Positions 22,111 through 34,010 of a stretch of 64,000 nt of DNA are shown piece after piece. The first letter of the stretch is position 1; every line of letters begins with the position of its first letter. This stretch comes from Nectonema munidae. Taxonomy: Eukaryota; Nematomorpha; Nectonematoida; Nectonematidae. Position numbers and translations under genes: made by a program. The notes beneath the pieces are model-generated. The model saw nothing but the letters and a program-made list of their open reading frames with translations, was not told the origin of the DNA and searched no databases. Location: the NCBI GenBank assembly GCA_030549495.1, contig JAUIRK010000892.1, forward strand, positions 124,001 to 188,000, in the 5' to 3' direction.

Positions 22111-22602
22111 GCAGCTAGCGTCTGTCTGTGTGTCGCTGGAAGCATTTTGATTGGTTAAATTTATTTATATATGTGTTTGATGTGTATTTTTATATGGTGT
22201 GATGAGTTTGTATGTGTATATGTGTTTGAAGCATTCTGATTGGCTGAAATTTTTATATGTTTTATGTGTATTTTTATATGTGTGATGAGTTCCTATATCC
22301 TATATCCTATTTTATATGTGTGATGAGTTCATATATCTGTAGTGTGAGGGTTGCTTGAAGCATTCTGATTGGTTGAAATATCTTTTGTATGTATTTTATA
22401 TATCTGTAGTCTGAGTGTCGCTTGAAGCATTCTGATTGGTTGAAATACCTTTTGTATGTATTTTATATGGTGTAATATAAAAATACACAGAAAAGATACA
22501 AATATTCTAAAAACTGATCACCATACCATATAACACTATTAGCAACTCAAAATACACACTACAATAATTCTATGTTTCGAGCGTAGCCTAAACAATAAAA
22601 AA
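22111..22602 (+). mobile_element. Helitron N4, left arm of a 1.1-kb palindrome
   Basis: Plus-strand body of the non-autonomous type, lacking TC at its start and ending at the AAACAATAAAAAA border of the first tail module. It is the inverted counterpart of N5 (22603-23203), and together they form a long palindrome. Confidence 0.7.
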
Positions 22603-23203
22603 CTAGCCGGTCCCGTGGTCGTGGTCGTTTCTCGCTGCGCTCGAAACATAGGATTCTGGATAGTGTGTATATTGAGTTGCTAATTCAAATTCGCTTCGCT
22701 CAAAACGACCACGGGACCGGCTAGTTTTTTATTGTTTAGGCTACGCTCGAAACATAGAATTATTGTAGTGTGTATTTTGAGTTGCTAATAGTGTTATATG
22801 GTATGGTGATCAGTTTTTAGAATATTTGTATCTTTTCTGTGTATTTTTATATTACACCATATAAAATACATACAAAAGGTATTTCAACCAATCAGAATGC
22901 TTCAAGCGACACTCAGACTACAGATATATAAAATACATACAAAAGATATTTCAACCAATCAGAATGCTTCAAGCAACCCTCACACTACAGATATATGAAC
23001 TCATCACACATATAAAAATACACACAACACATATAAATAATTTCAACCAATCAAAATGCTTCAAGCGACAAACCACATACAAACTCATCACACCATATAA
23101 AAATACACATAAAACACATATATGAATAATTTCAACCAATCAAAATGCTTCCAGCGACAGACACACACACAGACAGACAGACGCTAGCTTATTATAATAT
23201 AGA
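22603..23203 (-). mobile_element. Non-autonomous Helitron N5
   Basis: Complete minus-strand copy of 601 bp with 3' CTAG at 22603 (A before it on the plus strand) and 5' TC at 23203 (T after it), matching the A/T target rule. There are two tail modules; the first carries a small duplication (GTGGTCGTGGTCG). Confidence 0.8.
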
Positions 23204-23716
23204 TAATAAGCTAGCGTCTGTGTGTGTGTGTGTGTGTGTCGCTGGAAGCATTTTGATTGGTTGAAATTATTTATATATATGTTTTGTGTGTATTTTTATA
23301 TGGTGTGATGAGTTTGTATGCGTGTTTGTCGCTTGAAGCATTCTGATTGGTTAAAATTATTATATGTTTTGTGTGTATTTTTGTGAGTGTCGCTTGAAGC
23401 ATTCTGATTGGTTGAAATATCTTTTCTCTGTATTTTTATATGGTGTAATAGAAAAATACACAGAAAAAATACAACTATGCTAAAAACTGACCACCATGCC
23501 ATATAACACTATTAGCAACTCAAAATACACATTACCCAGAATCCTATCTTTCGAGCGTAGTCTAAACAAAAAAAAACTAGCCGGTCCCGTGGTCGTTTCG
23601 AGCGAAGAGAATTTGAATTAGCAACTCAATATACACACTACCAAGAATCCTATGTTTCGAGCGCAGCGAGAAACACTGTTTCGAGCGAAGCGAGAAACGA
23701 CCACGGGACCGGCTAG
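23204..23716 (+). mobile_element. Non-autonomous Helitron N6
   Basis: The 5' end is clipped to TAATAAGCTAGCGTCTG; the 3' CTAG is at 23713-23716. The tail shows a duplicated hairpin (GAGAAACACTGTTTCGAGCG) just before the terminus. It is followed after 4 bp by the next copy. Confidence 0.8.
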
Positions 23717-23720
23717 TCTA

Positions 23721-24040
23721 TCTATATTATAATAAGCTAGCGTCTGTCTGTCGCTGGAAGCATTTTGATTGGTTGAAATTATTTATCTATATGTTTTGTG
23801 TGTATTTTTATATGGTGTGATGAGTTTATATGTGTGTTTGTCGCTTGAAGCATTCTGATTGGTTTAAATTTTTATGTTTTCCACTAAACGATATATCACC
23901 ATTAGCATCAGACCATATAAAAAATACACACATAACATATAAATAAATTCAACCAATCACAATGCTACAAAACACATACATACACAAAACATATATACAA
24001 ATAATTTTGACCAATCATAATGCTTCATTTTTTTTTATAT
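23721..24040 (+). mobile_element. Helitron N7, 5' leader fragment
   Basis: Has a proper TCTATATTATAATAAGC start and the autonomous-type leader up to the T-rich TTTTTATATT that precedes Rep in full copies, then switches to unrelated sequence at about 24041. There is no coding part and no tail. Confidence 0.75.
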
Positions 24041-24331
24041 TAAGTTTAAGTTAAGTTTATTTAATAAATTTAAAATTTTACACACACACATTGAGGAAAT
24101 GTTTAACATTTGAGTAGGCGAATGTGATGGCTTTTATGAAGAAGGTGAAAAAGGAGGTCTCAAGGACTCATCGAGATTCCACACTCCATCGAATGAACCA
24201 GGAACAGGAGAAGCGTCAGGAAAATAGGTGTATAAAAGAAAAACAAAAGTAAGAAAGAAAACAAAAGAAAAGAATATATGTATATATATACAAATATATA
24301 TGTTATGAGATTTGTATTAATATATATATAT
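24041..24331 (-). mobile_element. Possible LINE 3' end inserted in Helitron
   Basis: Non-Helitron sequence between two Helitron copies. On the minus strand a GC-richer part (24120-24230) leads to AAATTTATTAAATAAAC (with AATAAA) and an A-rich end at the Helitron junction. This resembles a 5'-truncated LINE or other poly-A retrocopy, but no reverse transcriptase coding is included. An A/G-rich and TATA-rich stretch fills 24240-24331. Confidence 0.3.
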
Positions 24332-24332
24332 A

Positions 24333-24737
24333 CTAGCCGGTCCCGTGGTCGTTTCTCGCTTCGCTCGAAACAGTTTTTCTCGCTGCGCTCGAAACATAGG
24401 ATTCTGGGTAGTGTGTATATTGAGTTGCTAATTGAAATTCTCTTCGCTCGAAACGACCACGGGATCGGCTAGTTTTTTTTCTTTAGGCTGCTCTCGAAAC
24501 ATAGGATTCTGGGTAGTGTGTATTTTGAGTTGCTAATAGTGTTATATGGTATGGTGATCAGTTTTTAGAATATTTGTATCTTTTCTGTGTATTTTTCTAT
24601 TACACCATATAAAAATACAGAGAAAAGATATTTCAACCAATCAGAATGCTTCAAGCGACACTCACACTACAGATATATGAACTCATCACATATATAAAAA
24701 TACACATAAAACATATAATAATTTTAACCAATCAGAA
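24333..24737 (-). mobile_element. Helitron N8a, 3' part
   Basis: Minus-strand tail (3' CTAG at 24333 after A) with a duplicated hairpin and two modules, followed by body sequence. It is cut at about 24737, where the tail of another minus-strand copy starts (CCACGGGACCGGCTAG-T). Confidence 0.75.
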
Positions 24738-25170
24738 ACCACGGGACCGGCTAGTTTTTTTTTCAGAATCCTACGCTCGAAACATAGGATTCTGGGTAAT
24801 GTGTATTTTGAGTTGCTAATAGTGTTATATGGTGTGGCGGTGAGTTTATTGTCCCGTGGTCGTATATGGTGAAATATGGTTTAGTGTTGAGTTATTTGTT
24901 TTTAAATACACACAAAACATATAAATAATTTCAACCAATCAGAATGCTTCAAGCAATCCTCACACTATAGATATATGAACTCATCACACATATAAAAATA
25001 CATAGAAAACATATAATAATTTAAACCAATCAGAATGCTTCAAACAAATACACACATATAAACTCATCACACCATATAAAAATACACACAAAACACATAT
25101 ATAAATAATTTCAACCAATTAAAATGCTTCCAGCGACAAACACACAGACGCTAGCTTATTATAATATAGA
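24738..25170 (-). mobile_element. Helitron N8b
   Basis: Minus-strand copy with its 5' TC at 25170 and an inner tail module near 24745-24830. It shares the internal GTCCCGTGGTCGTATATGG piece with N1 and N16. Its 5' end abuts the 3' CTAG of N9 with no base between. Confidence 0.75.
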
Positions 25171-25906
25171 CTAGCCGGTCCCGTGGTCGTTTCTCGCTGC
25201 GCTCGAAACATAGGATTCTGGGTAATGTGTATATTGAGTTGCTAATTCAAATTCTCTTCGCTCGAAACGACCACGGGACCGGCTAGTTTTTTTTTCTTTA
25301 GGCTGCTCTCGAAACATAGGATTCTGGGTAGTGTGTATTTTGAGTTGCTAATTCAAATTCTCTTCGCTCGAAACGACCACGGGACCGGCTAGTTTTTTTT
25401 TGTTTAGGCTGCGCTCGAAACATAGAATTCTTGTAGTGTGTATTTTGAGTTGCTAATTCAAATTCTCTTCGCTCGAAACGACCACGGGACTGGCTAGTTT
25501 TTTTTTGTTTAGGCTGCGCTCGAAACATAGGATTCTGGGTAGTGTGTATTTTGATTTGCTAATAGTGTTATATGGTATGGTGATCAGTTTTTAGAATATT
25601 TGTACCTTTTCTGTGTATTTTTCTATTACACCATATAAAAATACATACAAAAGATATTTCAACCAATCAGAATGCTTCAAGCAACCCTCACACTATAGAT
25701 ATATGAACTCATCACACATAAAAATACACATAAAACATATAATAAATTCAACCAATCAGAATACTTCACACACATACACACATACAAACTCATCACACCA
25801 TATAAAAATACACACAAAACATATATAAATAATTTCAACCAATCAAAATGCTTCCAGCGACAGACACACACACAGACAGACAGACGCTAGCTTATTATAA
25901 TATAGA
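25171..25906 (-). mobile_element. Non-autonomous Helitron N9 with four tail modules
   Basis: Complete minus-strand copy of 736 bp. The tail (25171-25560) holds four modules in tandem, each a T-run, TTTAGGCTGCGCTCGAAACA, TTGAGTTGCTAATTCAAATT and CGAAACGACCACGGGAC. Both ends abut other Helitrons directly: 25170/25171 and 25906/25907. Confidence 0.85.
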
Positions 25907-26441
25907 CTAGCCGGTCCCGTGGTCGTTTCTCGCTTCGCTCGAAACAGTGTTTCTCGCTGCGCTCGAAACATAGGATTCTGGGTAGTGTGTATATTGAGTT
26001 GCTAATTCAAATTCGCTTCGCTCAAAACGACCACAGGACCGGCTAGTTTTTTTTGTTTAGGCTACGCTCGAAACATAGGATTCTGGGTAATGTGTATTTT
26101 GAGTTGCTAATAGTGTTATATGGTATGGCGGTCAGTTTTTAGAATATTTGTATCTTTTCTGTGAATTTTTCTATTACACCATACAAAATATATTTCAACC
26201 AATCAAAATGCTTCAAGCGACACTCACAATACAGATATATGAACTCATCACACATATAAAAATACACACAACACATATAAATAATTTCAACCAATCAAAA
26301 TGCTTCAAGCACATACACACATACAAACTCATCACACCATATAAAAATACACACAAAACATATATAAATAATTTCAACCAATCAGAATGCTTCCAGCGAC
26401 ACACACACAGACAGACAGACGCTAGCTTATTATAATATAGA
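25907..26441 (-). mobile_element. Non-autonomous Helitron N10
   Basis: Complete minus-strand copy of 535 bp with 3' CTAG at 25907 and 5' TC at 26441. The tail has the duplicated-hairpin variant and two modules. It is the first member, in element orientation, of a head-to-tail series N10-N9-N8b. Its 5' end is followed by a LINE. Confidence 0.85.
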
Positions 26442-27524
26442 TAATAGTTATGTGATATAGATAATAGTTATGTGATAAATAAGTTAAGAAATACATGTAA
26501 AAGTTATATTTAATGTTTTAGTGAACGTTTAAATTTTTTAAAACTGTCAAGATTTAAGGTGCCATGGAAGGAGTTTGAGATAAAAAGTGTTCTTATAATT
26601 GTTGAACGGAAAATAGAATTATCAATTTTATGAGGAATATGTAGTAGGCAAGAGAATCGGGTATTATAATTGTGTATAGACGAATTTAGAGAAAAGAAAT
26701 TTCCAAAAGGGCCGTAATTAAAGAAGGATTTATAGTAAAACTTTAAGTGAGCCAAAACGTTGATATAATTCATATTATATCCTTCAAAAGTTTGAGAATC
26801 AGAAGAATGATTTATAAAAGAAAAAATTTATTTTGAAAGGATTCTAATTTGTTTAAGAAAGTAAAATTGGAGTTTCCCCATACAATATTGCAATAGGTTA
26901 AATGTGGGAAGATAAAAGAACTATATAAGAGTTTTTTGCACTTAAAGTTCAAAAAATGTTTTAATTTTCTTATTGCTCCATAGAGTTTAGACACCTTAGA
27001 TAAAATGAGGGGACCAAGATAAATTATTTGTAATATTCAAACCAAGATAATTAAAGTTATCAACTTTGTGTAAAATATGACCATTTAAAATTATATTAAA
27101 ATCTATGTTTATATTTCGTTTAGAGAATAACATGTATAGACATTTATTTGTGTTAAGAAATAGAAAGTTATGCTTACACCATTCTGATATGTTATGTAGG
27201 CAAGTGTTAGTAGTAGGGCAATTAATGAAAGGTCGCTAAAGTTGAGAGAGAGTGCTGCATCATCAGCATAAAGAATCAGAGAAGTAGGATCTTGTATACA
27301 GGAAAAAAAATCATTGATAAATATTAAAAAGAGAAGAGGTCCCAAGATTGAACCTTGAGGTACTCCCATGTTGATCTTAAACTCTCTAGAGGATTCACCT
27401 CGGAAAGAGACGTATGAAACTCAATCTAGCAAATAATTACTTAGCCAAGAATTTATTTTTCCTCTAAAGCCGATTCTAGAAAGTTTATAGAGGAGAATGG
27501 GGTGAAAAACGCTATCAATTCCTT
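26442..27524 (-). mobile_element. LINE remnant with reverse transcriptase palm
   Basis: Minus-strand reading from 27520 gives KGIDSVFHPILLYKLSRIGF (RT motif A region), then an RGKINSWLSNYLLD block, [20 protein letters not shown] (motif B) and [10 protein letters not shown] (motif C, catalytic Asp-Asp). Farther on come KLYGAIRKLKHFLNF, FPHLTYCNIVWG and HNYNTRFSC, the usual CR1/L2/Jockey C-terminal order. Several frame changes and stops interrupt it, and the 5' half (endonuclease) is missing. The 3' tail at 26442-26485 carries two copies of a 20-bp unit (ATAGATAATAGTTATGTGAT). It sits exactly at the 5' end of N10. Confidence 0.85.
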
Positions 27525-30500
27525 TTTTTATATTGATACCATTATATTTTTTTTATATTGATACCACAAACAATTTTTTCTATTCATTATTACAATTTTC
27601 TAATAACATATCGCCCCACAATGGATTCTAATACAACCAAAAAAAACTTGAATAAAGCTCATGCTAATTCCAAACCTACCAACATCATTTCTCGGGATAT
27701 CAACTATATAAATCATCTAACCGAAACCATAAATGTTTTTACTAATTATACTAATGTAACACCCCATGATCTTTATGACTACAATAAGCAAGGCTCTTCT
27801 AAAAATTTTTATACAAATAATCACTATAACAACAACGACCAAGGGTCTTCTAAAAATTTTTTTACAACTGATCATGCTAACCCTAAAAATCATAATATTT
27901 ATAACCAAAAAAAAAAGAAAAATAGATAACGAAACTATAACAAATATATTTTCCTTAACTAATATCGATCAAAATTTTAGAGGCAACAAAAAAATTCATA
28001 AACAAGATGTTATGCCTAAAAAAGTAAAGCGTGCAAATGATACTAATGTAACACCCCATGATCTTTTTGACTACAATAAGCAAGGGTCTTCTAAAAATTT
28101 TTATACAAATAATCACTATAACAACAACGAACAAGGGTCTTCTAAAAAAATTTTTACAACTGATAATGCTAACCCTAAAAATCATAATATTTATACCCAA
28201 AAAAAAAGAAAAAGAGATAACGAAACTATAACAAACATATTTTCCTTAACTAATATCGATCAAAATTTTAGAGCCAACAAAAAAATTCATAAACAAGAAG
28301 ATGTTATGCGTAAAAAAGTAAAGCGTGCAAATGAGACTGTACAAGAAACCGAAAGACGTAGACACAATAATTCTTTACGTGAAGAACGAAGGCGTGCAAA
28401 TGAGACTCTACAAGAAACCGAAGAACGTAGGCACAATAATTCTTTACGTGAAGAAAGAAGTCGTGCAAATGAGACTCTAGAAGAAACCGAAAAACGTAGA
28501 TACAACGATACTTTAGGTCAACAACGAAAGCGTGCAAATGAGACTGCACAACAAACTGAAGAACGTAGGCACAATAATTCTTTACGGGAAAAACGAAGGC
28601 GTTTAAATGAAACTGCAGAAGAAACCAAAGAACGTACATATTGCGATGCACTACGCCAAAGAATTAACAGATTTAATAATAGAAATACTCCAAGTTCCCT
28701 TAATTCCGCAAGAATAAACAATCAAAATATTTTACCTGATTTGCATTATTTAGGTCAGTTTAACATTCTTTGTCCACATTGTCGTGCAATCAAATTTCCA
28801 ACAGAATCATTCAAGTGTTGTGTTAACGGAAAAGTAACACTACCAAATCTTGAAGATTTTCCACAAGAACTAAAAGACTTATATTTAAGTGATTCTCCTA
28901 GAGCAAGACATTTCCGTAAAAACATAAGAATTTATAATAATGCTTTTTGTTTTGCAAGTTTACAAGCAAATATACGTACACCACCTGGAAGTGGTACTCC
29001 ATGTTTCAGGATTTCTGGACAAATGTATCATAGGTATGGTTCCCTGCATCCTGTTGAAAATCAAACACCCAATTTCAGTCAATTATATATTATTGAGCCA
29101 GCAACTGCATTGAATATGAGAATGGCTAATCCATCCAATTTTACATGTAAAAGAGATGTTATCGAAATAATTCAGAATGTATTAAACAGAGTTTCACCAT
29201 ATGCTGCCGCATATAGGCATATGGCCGATGTTGAAAAAGAACAAGAAGAAATTGCAAAGCAAGAGAACCGTTTACCATCAATAATAACAATGGTAATGCG
29301 TGAAGGTAATGACAGAAGAAGATATAATGCTCCTCTACACGAAGAAGTTGCCGCAATTTTCACCAGTAATGATGGTGCCCCTCCACTTAATAACCAAATT
29401 GTTGTATATCCCCATAATCAACCTCTTAGACACATCCCATATATTTCTGCAAACATTGATTCAATGATTTACCCACTAATTTTTCCTAGAGGCGAAGCTG
29501 GATGGGACACAAATCTTAATCATTTTCCACAACATTCAACTCCGGTGCGCAATAGACTAACACAATTAGAATATTATGTTTATAGACTTGCTTTTAGAAA
29601 TGATTTTTCTGCTTTGCATTTAGTAGGTAAATTATTTCAACAATTTTTGGTTGATGCCTATGTCAAAGTTGAAGGTCAACGCCTTTCTTTTATTCGAAAT
29701 AATCAAAGGCAACTTAGAGCAGAAACATATCAAGGTTTGGTCGACCATCTTCAAAATACTGCTGATGATCGTAATTTACGCGCCGGTAATATTGTAGTCC
29801 TTCCATCCACTTTTCAGGGGTCTTCACGTCAAATGCATCAATTATATCTTGATGCAATGGCTATTGTAGCTAAAAATGGAAAACCAGATCTTTTTTTAAC
29901 ATTTACATGCAATCCAAAATGGCCAGAAATTGTTGAAAATTTATTGCCAGATCAAACACCTTCAGATAGACCCGACTTAGTTTCACGCGTTTTCAAATTA
30001 AAAGTTGAAGCATTAAAGAATGACTTAAAGAATGGTGTTCTTGGTGTTATTTGTGGCCACGTGGATGTTATTGAGTTCCAAAAAAGAGGACTTCCTCATG
30101 TTCACATGCTCTTACATCTAAGTAATGATTCTAAATTGTATAATGCAGACCACATTGACACCCTCATTTCTGCAAAATTCCTGATCCTGAAGAAAACCCA
30201 GAACTATATGAAATAATTAAATCTTGCATGATCCATGGTCCATGTGGACATTTGAACAATTCATCACAATGTATGCAAGATGGAACTTGCATTAAAGACT
30301 ATCCTAAACAATTTAATCAGCGCACTATACTTAATAATAATGGCTATCCTTTCTATTTTAGACCTGACAACGGCCTCACTGTCACTATCAGAAATGTTGA
30401 ATTAGATAAAAGATGGGTTGTCCCTTATAACCCTTTTCTATGTAAAAAATACAGCGCGCATATAAATTTAGAGGCCTGCGTTAGTATCAAAAGTGTTAAA

Positions 30501-31572
30501 TATCTTTACAAATATGTCTACAAAGGCCATGACACAGCTCATGTTGAAATTAATGAACGCATTGATCATGATGAAATTAAAACATATTTAGATGCCAGAT
30601 ATGTTTCTCCTCCTGAAGCATTCTGGCGCTTATTTACATTCCCCATGCATACACAAAGCCATAATATTATTAGACTCCCATTACATCTTCCTAATCAGCA
30701 AACAATTTATTTTAGAGAAGGTGAAGAAAATCCTGCCCTTTCTAGGGCCCATCATACAATGTTAATTGCTTGGTTCTACCTAAATCAAAATGATGAAAAC
30801 GCCAGGCAGTACTTATACACCGATATTCCTTATCATTATGTCTTCAAAAGTTCGGAAAAAAATGGGTAATTAGACAGAGGGGAGCTGAGAAAGTAGTAAG
30901 TAGGATGTATAACGCCAGTATTAGAGAGGGTGAGCGATACTTTCTACGCATTCTTCTTTTGCACGTACCTGGTGCCACATCTTATGAGTATTTAAAAACA
31001 TATAATGGAACTTTATATTCAACTTTTAGGGAAGCATGTATTGCACGTAATTTATTAGTAGATGACAGTTTATGGGTTCGCACAATCACAGAACTAGTTG
31101 AAACGGCATCTCCTTCACAAATAAGAACTTCATTTTCTTTTATTTTAATTCATGGTGAGCCAAGTAATCCTTCTCATTTGTGGCAAACCTTTCGTTACGA
31201 TATGATAGAAGATTATCTCCAGTATGAGTCGGATTTTAAAGCTGAACAATCTGCACTTGCAGAAATTCAAAGTATTCTCGAACAATTTAGTAAGACACTT
31301 ATTGATTTTGGACTTCCAGAATTGAAAGAAACATTAATTGAAGATCCACCCAATATCCAACAAGCTAGACAAGAAGCTTCTAATTTAAGAAATATGCTTA
31401 ACCCAGAACAGATTTCGGTTGCCGATTCAGTAATTGGTTCATTAGAAAAAAATGACAAATCTTCAGCTAAAGTTTTCTTTATTGATGGTCCAGGTGGCAC
31501 CGGTAAGACTTTCACATATAACTACATTATTAAAGAAATAATTGGTCGTAATTTGAATGTTCTTACTTGTGT
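27525..31572 (+). mobile_element. Helitron H2, truncated autonomous-type copy
   Basis: Carries the leader with CATATCGCCCCAC before ATG 27621, the Rep gene and the start of the helicase, then breaks at 31572 just after Walker A. Rep sequence is nearly identical to the best copy. A 292-bp internal tandem duplication (27751 and 28043) is shared with the inverted neighbour H3, showing the two are sister copies. Its 5' terminus is lost next to a LINE. Confidence 0.9.
27621..31572 (+). pseudogene. Helitron Rep/helicase gene, frame-shifted and truncated
   Basis: Contains the N-terminal low-complexity region, five 23-residue repeats of the ANETLQETEERRHNNSLREE type, the CPHC...CC cluster, the HUH motif (PHVHMLLH, near 30095), KYLYKYVYKG (Rep tyrosines) and DGPGGTGKTFTYN (Walker A). 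Three length changes break the frame: in an A-run near 27910, near 30175, and in an A-run near 30862. The helicase after Walker A is absent. The longest intact piece is 27766-30216. The breaks lie mainly at homopolymers, so a sequencing origin for one or two cannot be excluded. Confidence 0.85.
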
Positions 31573-33566
31573 CTTTTTCAACATCGGCCATATGCCTATA
31601 TGCGGCAGCATATGGTGAAACTCTGTTTAATACATTCTGAATTATTTCGATAACATCTCTTTTACATGTAAAATTGGATGGATTAGCCATTCTCATATTC
31701 AATGCAGTTGCTGGCTCAATAATATATAATTGACTGAAATTGGGTGATTGATTTTCAACAGGATGCAGGGAACCATACCTATGATACATTTGTCCAGAAA
31801 TCCTGAAACATGGAGTACCACTTCCAGGTGGTGTACGTATATTTGCTTGTAAACTTGCAAAACAAAAAGCATTATTATAAATTCTTATGTTTTTACGGAA
31901 ATGTCTTGCTCTAGGAGAATCACTTAAATATAAGTCTTTTAGTTCTTGTGGAAAATCTTCAAGATTTGGTAGTGTTACTTTTCCGTTAACACAACACTTG
32001 AATGATTCTGTTGGAAATTTGATTGCACGACAATGTGGACAAAGAATGTTAAACTGACCTAAATAATGCAAATCAGGTAAAATATTTTGATTGTTTATTC
32101 TTGCGGAATTAAGGGAACTTGGAGTATTTATATTATTAAATCGGTTAATTCTTTGGCGTAGTGCATCGCAATATGTACGTTCTTTGGTTTCTTCTGCAGT
32201 TTCATTTAAACGCCTTCGTTTTTCCCGTAAAGAATTATTGTGCCTACGTTCTTCAGTTTGTTGTGCAGTCTCATTTGCACGCTTTCGTTGTTGACCTAAA
32301 GTATCGTTGTATCTACGTTTTTCGGTTTCTTCTAGAGTCTCATTTGCACGACTTCGTTCTTCACGTAAAGAATTATTGTGCCTACGTTCTTCGGTTTCTT
32401 GTAGAGTCTCATTTGCACGCCTTCGTTCTTCACGTAAAGAATTATTGTGTCTACGTCTTTCGGTTTCTTGTAGAGTCTCATTTGCACGCTTTACTTTTTT
32501 ACGCATAACATCTTCTTGTTTATGAATTTTTTTGTTGCCTCTAAAATTTTGATCGATATTAGTTAAGGAATATATGTTTGTTATAGTTTCGTTATCACTT
32601 TTTCTTTTTTTTTGGGTATAAATATTATGATTTTTAGGGTTAGCATTATCAGTTGTAAAAATTTTTTTAGAAGACCCTTGTTCGTTGTTGTTATAGTGAT
32701 TATTTGTATAAAATTTTTTAGAAGACCCTTGGTCGTTGTTGTTATTGTGATTATTTGTATAAAAATTTTTAGAAGACCCTTGCTTATTGTAGTCATAAAG
32801 ATCATGGGGTGTTACATTAGTATCATTTGCACGCTTTACTTTTTTAGGCATAACATCTTGTTTATGAATTTTTTTGTTGCCTCTAAAATTTTGATCGGTA
32901 TTAATTAAGGAAAATATATTTGTTATAGTTTCGTTATCTATTTTTCTTTTTTTTTGGTTATAAATATTATGATTTTTAGGGTTAGCATGATCAGTTGTAA
33001 AAAAATTTTTAGAAGACCCTTGTTCGTTGTTGTTATAGTAATTATTTGTATAAAAATTTTTAGAAGACCCTTGGTCGTTGTTGTTATAGTGATTATTTGT
33101 ATAAAAATTTTTAGAAGACCCTTGGTCGTTGTTGTTATAGTGATTATTTGTATAAAATTTTTTAAAAGATCCTTGCTTATTTTAGTCATAAAGATCATGG
33201 GGTGTTACATTAGTATCATTGGTAAAAACATTTATGGCATGGGTTAGATGTTTTATATAGTTGATATCCCGAGAAATGTTGTTGGTAGGTTTGGAATTAG
33301 CATGAGCTTTATTCAAGTTTTTTTTGGTTGTATTAGAATCCATTGTGGGGCGATATGTTATTAGAAAATTGTAATAATGAATAGAAAAAATTGTTAGTGA
33401 TATCAATATAAAAAAAAAATTGAAGCATTATGATTGGTTGAAATTATTTATATATATGTTTTGCGTATATGGGTTTTGTAGCATTCTGATTGGTTAAATT
33501 TATTTATATGTTATGTGTGTATTTTTTATATGGTCTGATGCTAATGGTGATATATCGTTTAGTTGC
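31573..33566 (-). mobile_element. Helitron H3, inverted N-terminal copy
   Basis: Minus-strand copy of the Rep N-terminal half and leader (ATG at 33343), joined at 31572/31573 to H2 in opposite orientation. It mirrors 27540-29240 with very high identity, including the internal duplication, but has additional 51-bp units (GGGTCTTCTAAAAATTTTTA-type). It contains five 23-residue repeats and the CPHC cluster. A stop early in the gene (near 33184) and frame changes make it inactive. The leader ends at about 33566 in a tail of N11. Confidence 0.85.
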
Positions 33567-34010
33567 TAATTCAAATTCGCTTCGCTCGAAAGACCACGGG
33601 AACGGCTAGTTTTTTTTGTTTAGACTACGCTCGAAAGATAGGATTCTGGGTAATGTGTATTTTGAGTTGCTAATAGTGTTATATGGTGTGGTGGTCAGTT
33701 TTTAGAATAATTGTATCTTTTCTGTGTATTTTTCTATTACACGATATAAAAATACATACAAAAGATATTTCAACCAATCAGAATGCTTCAAGAGACACTC
33801 ACACTACAGATATATTAACTCATCACACATATAAAAATACATACAAAACTTATGAATAATTTTAACCAATCAGAATGCTTCAAACACATACACACATATA
33901 AACTCATCACACCATATAAAAATACACACAAAACACATATATAAATAAATTCAACCAATGAGAATGCTTCCAGCGACAGACACACAGACGCTAGCTTATT
34001 ATAATATAGA
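33567..34010 (-). mobile_element. Non-autonomous Helitron N11
   Basis: Minus-strand copy with 5' TC at 34010. The tail is cut within its terminal module (starts at TTGCTAATTCAAATTCGC), so the CTAG end is missing on the left where it meets the H3 leader. Confidence 0.7.

Noticed and set aside
25298-25528. Open stretch with repeated SRGRFERREFELATQN
   Set aside because: Translation of tandem Helitron tail modules; conserved for DNA structure, not as protein.
20361-26435. Many 60-95-codon open stretches such as those rich in HIKIHTKH and NQSECF
   Set aside because: They are translations of non-coding Helitron body repeats (ATTCTGATTGGTTGAAA units) and shift with repeat length.
28287-28721. Minus-strand open stretches opposite the 23-residue repeats
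   Set aside because: Antisense shadows of the Rep repeats; the same occurs in every copy.
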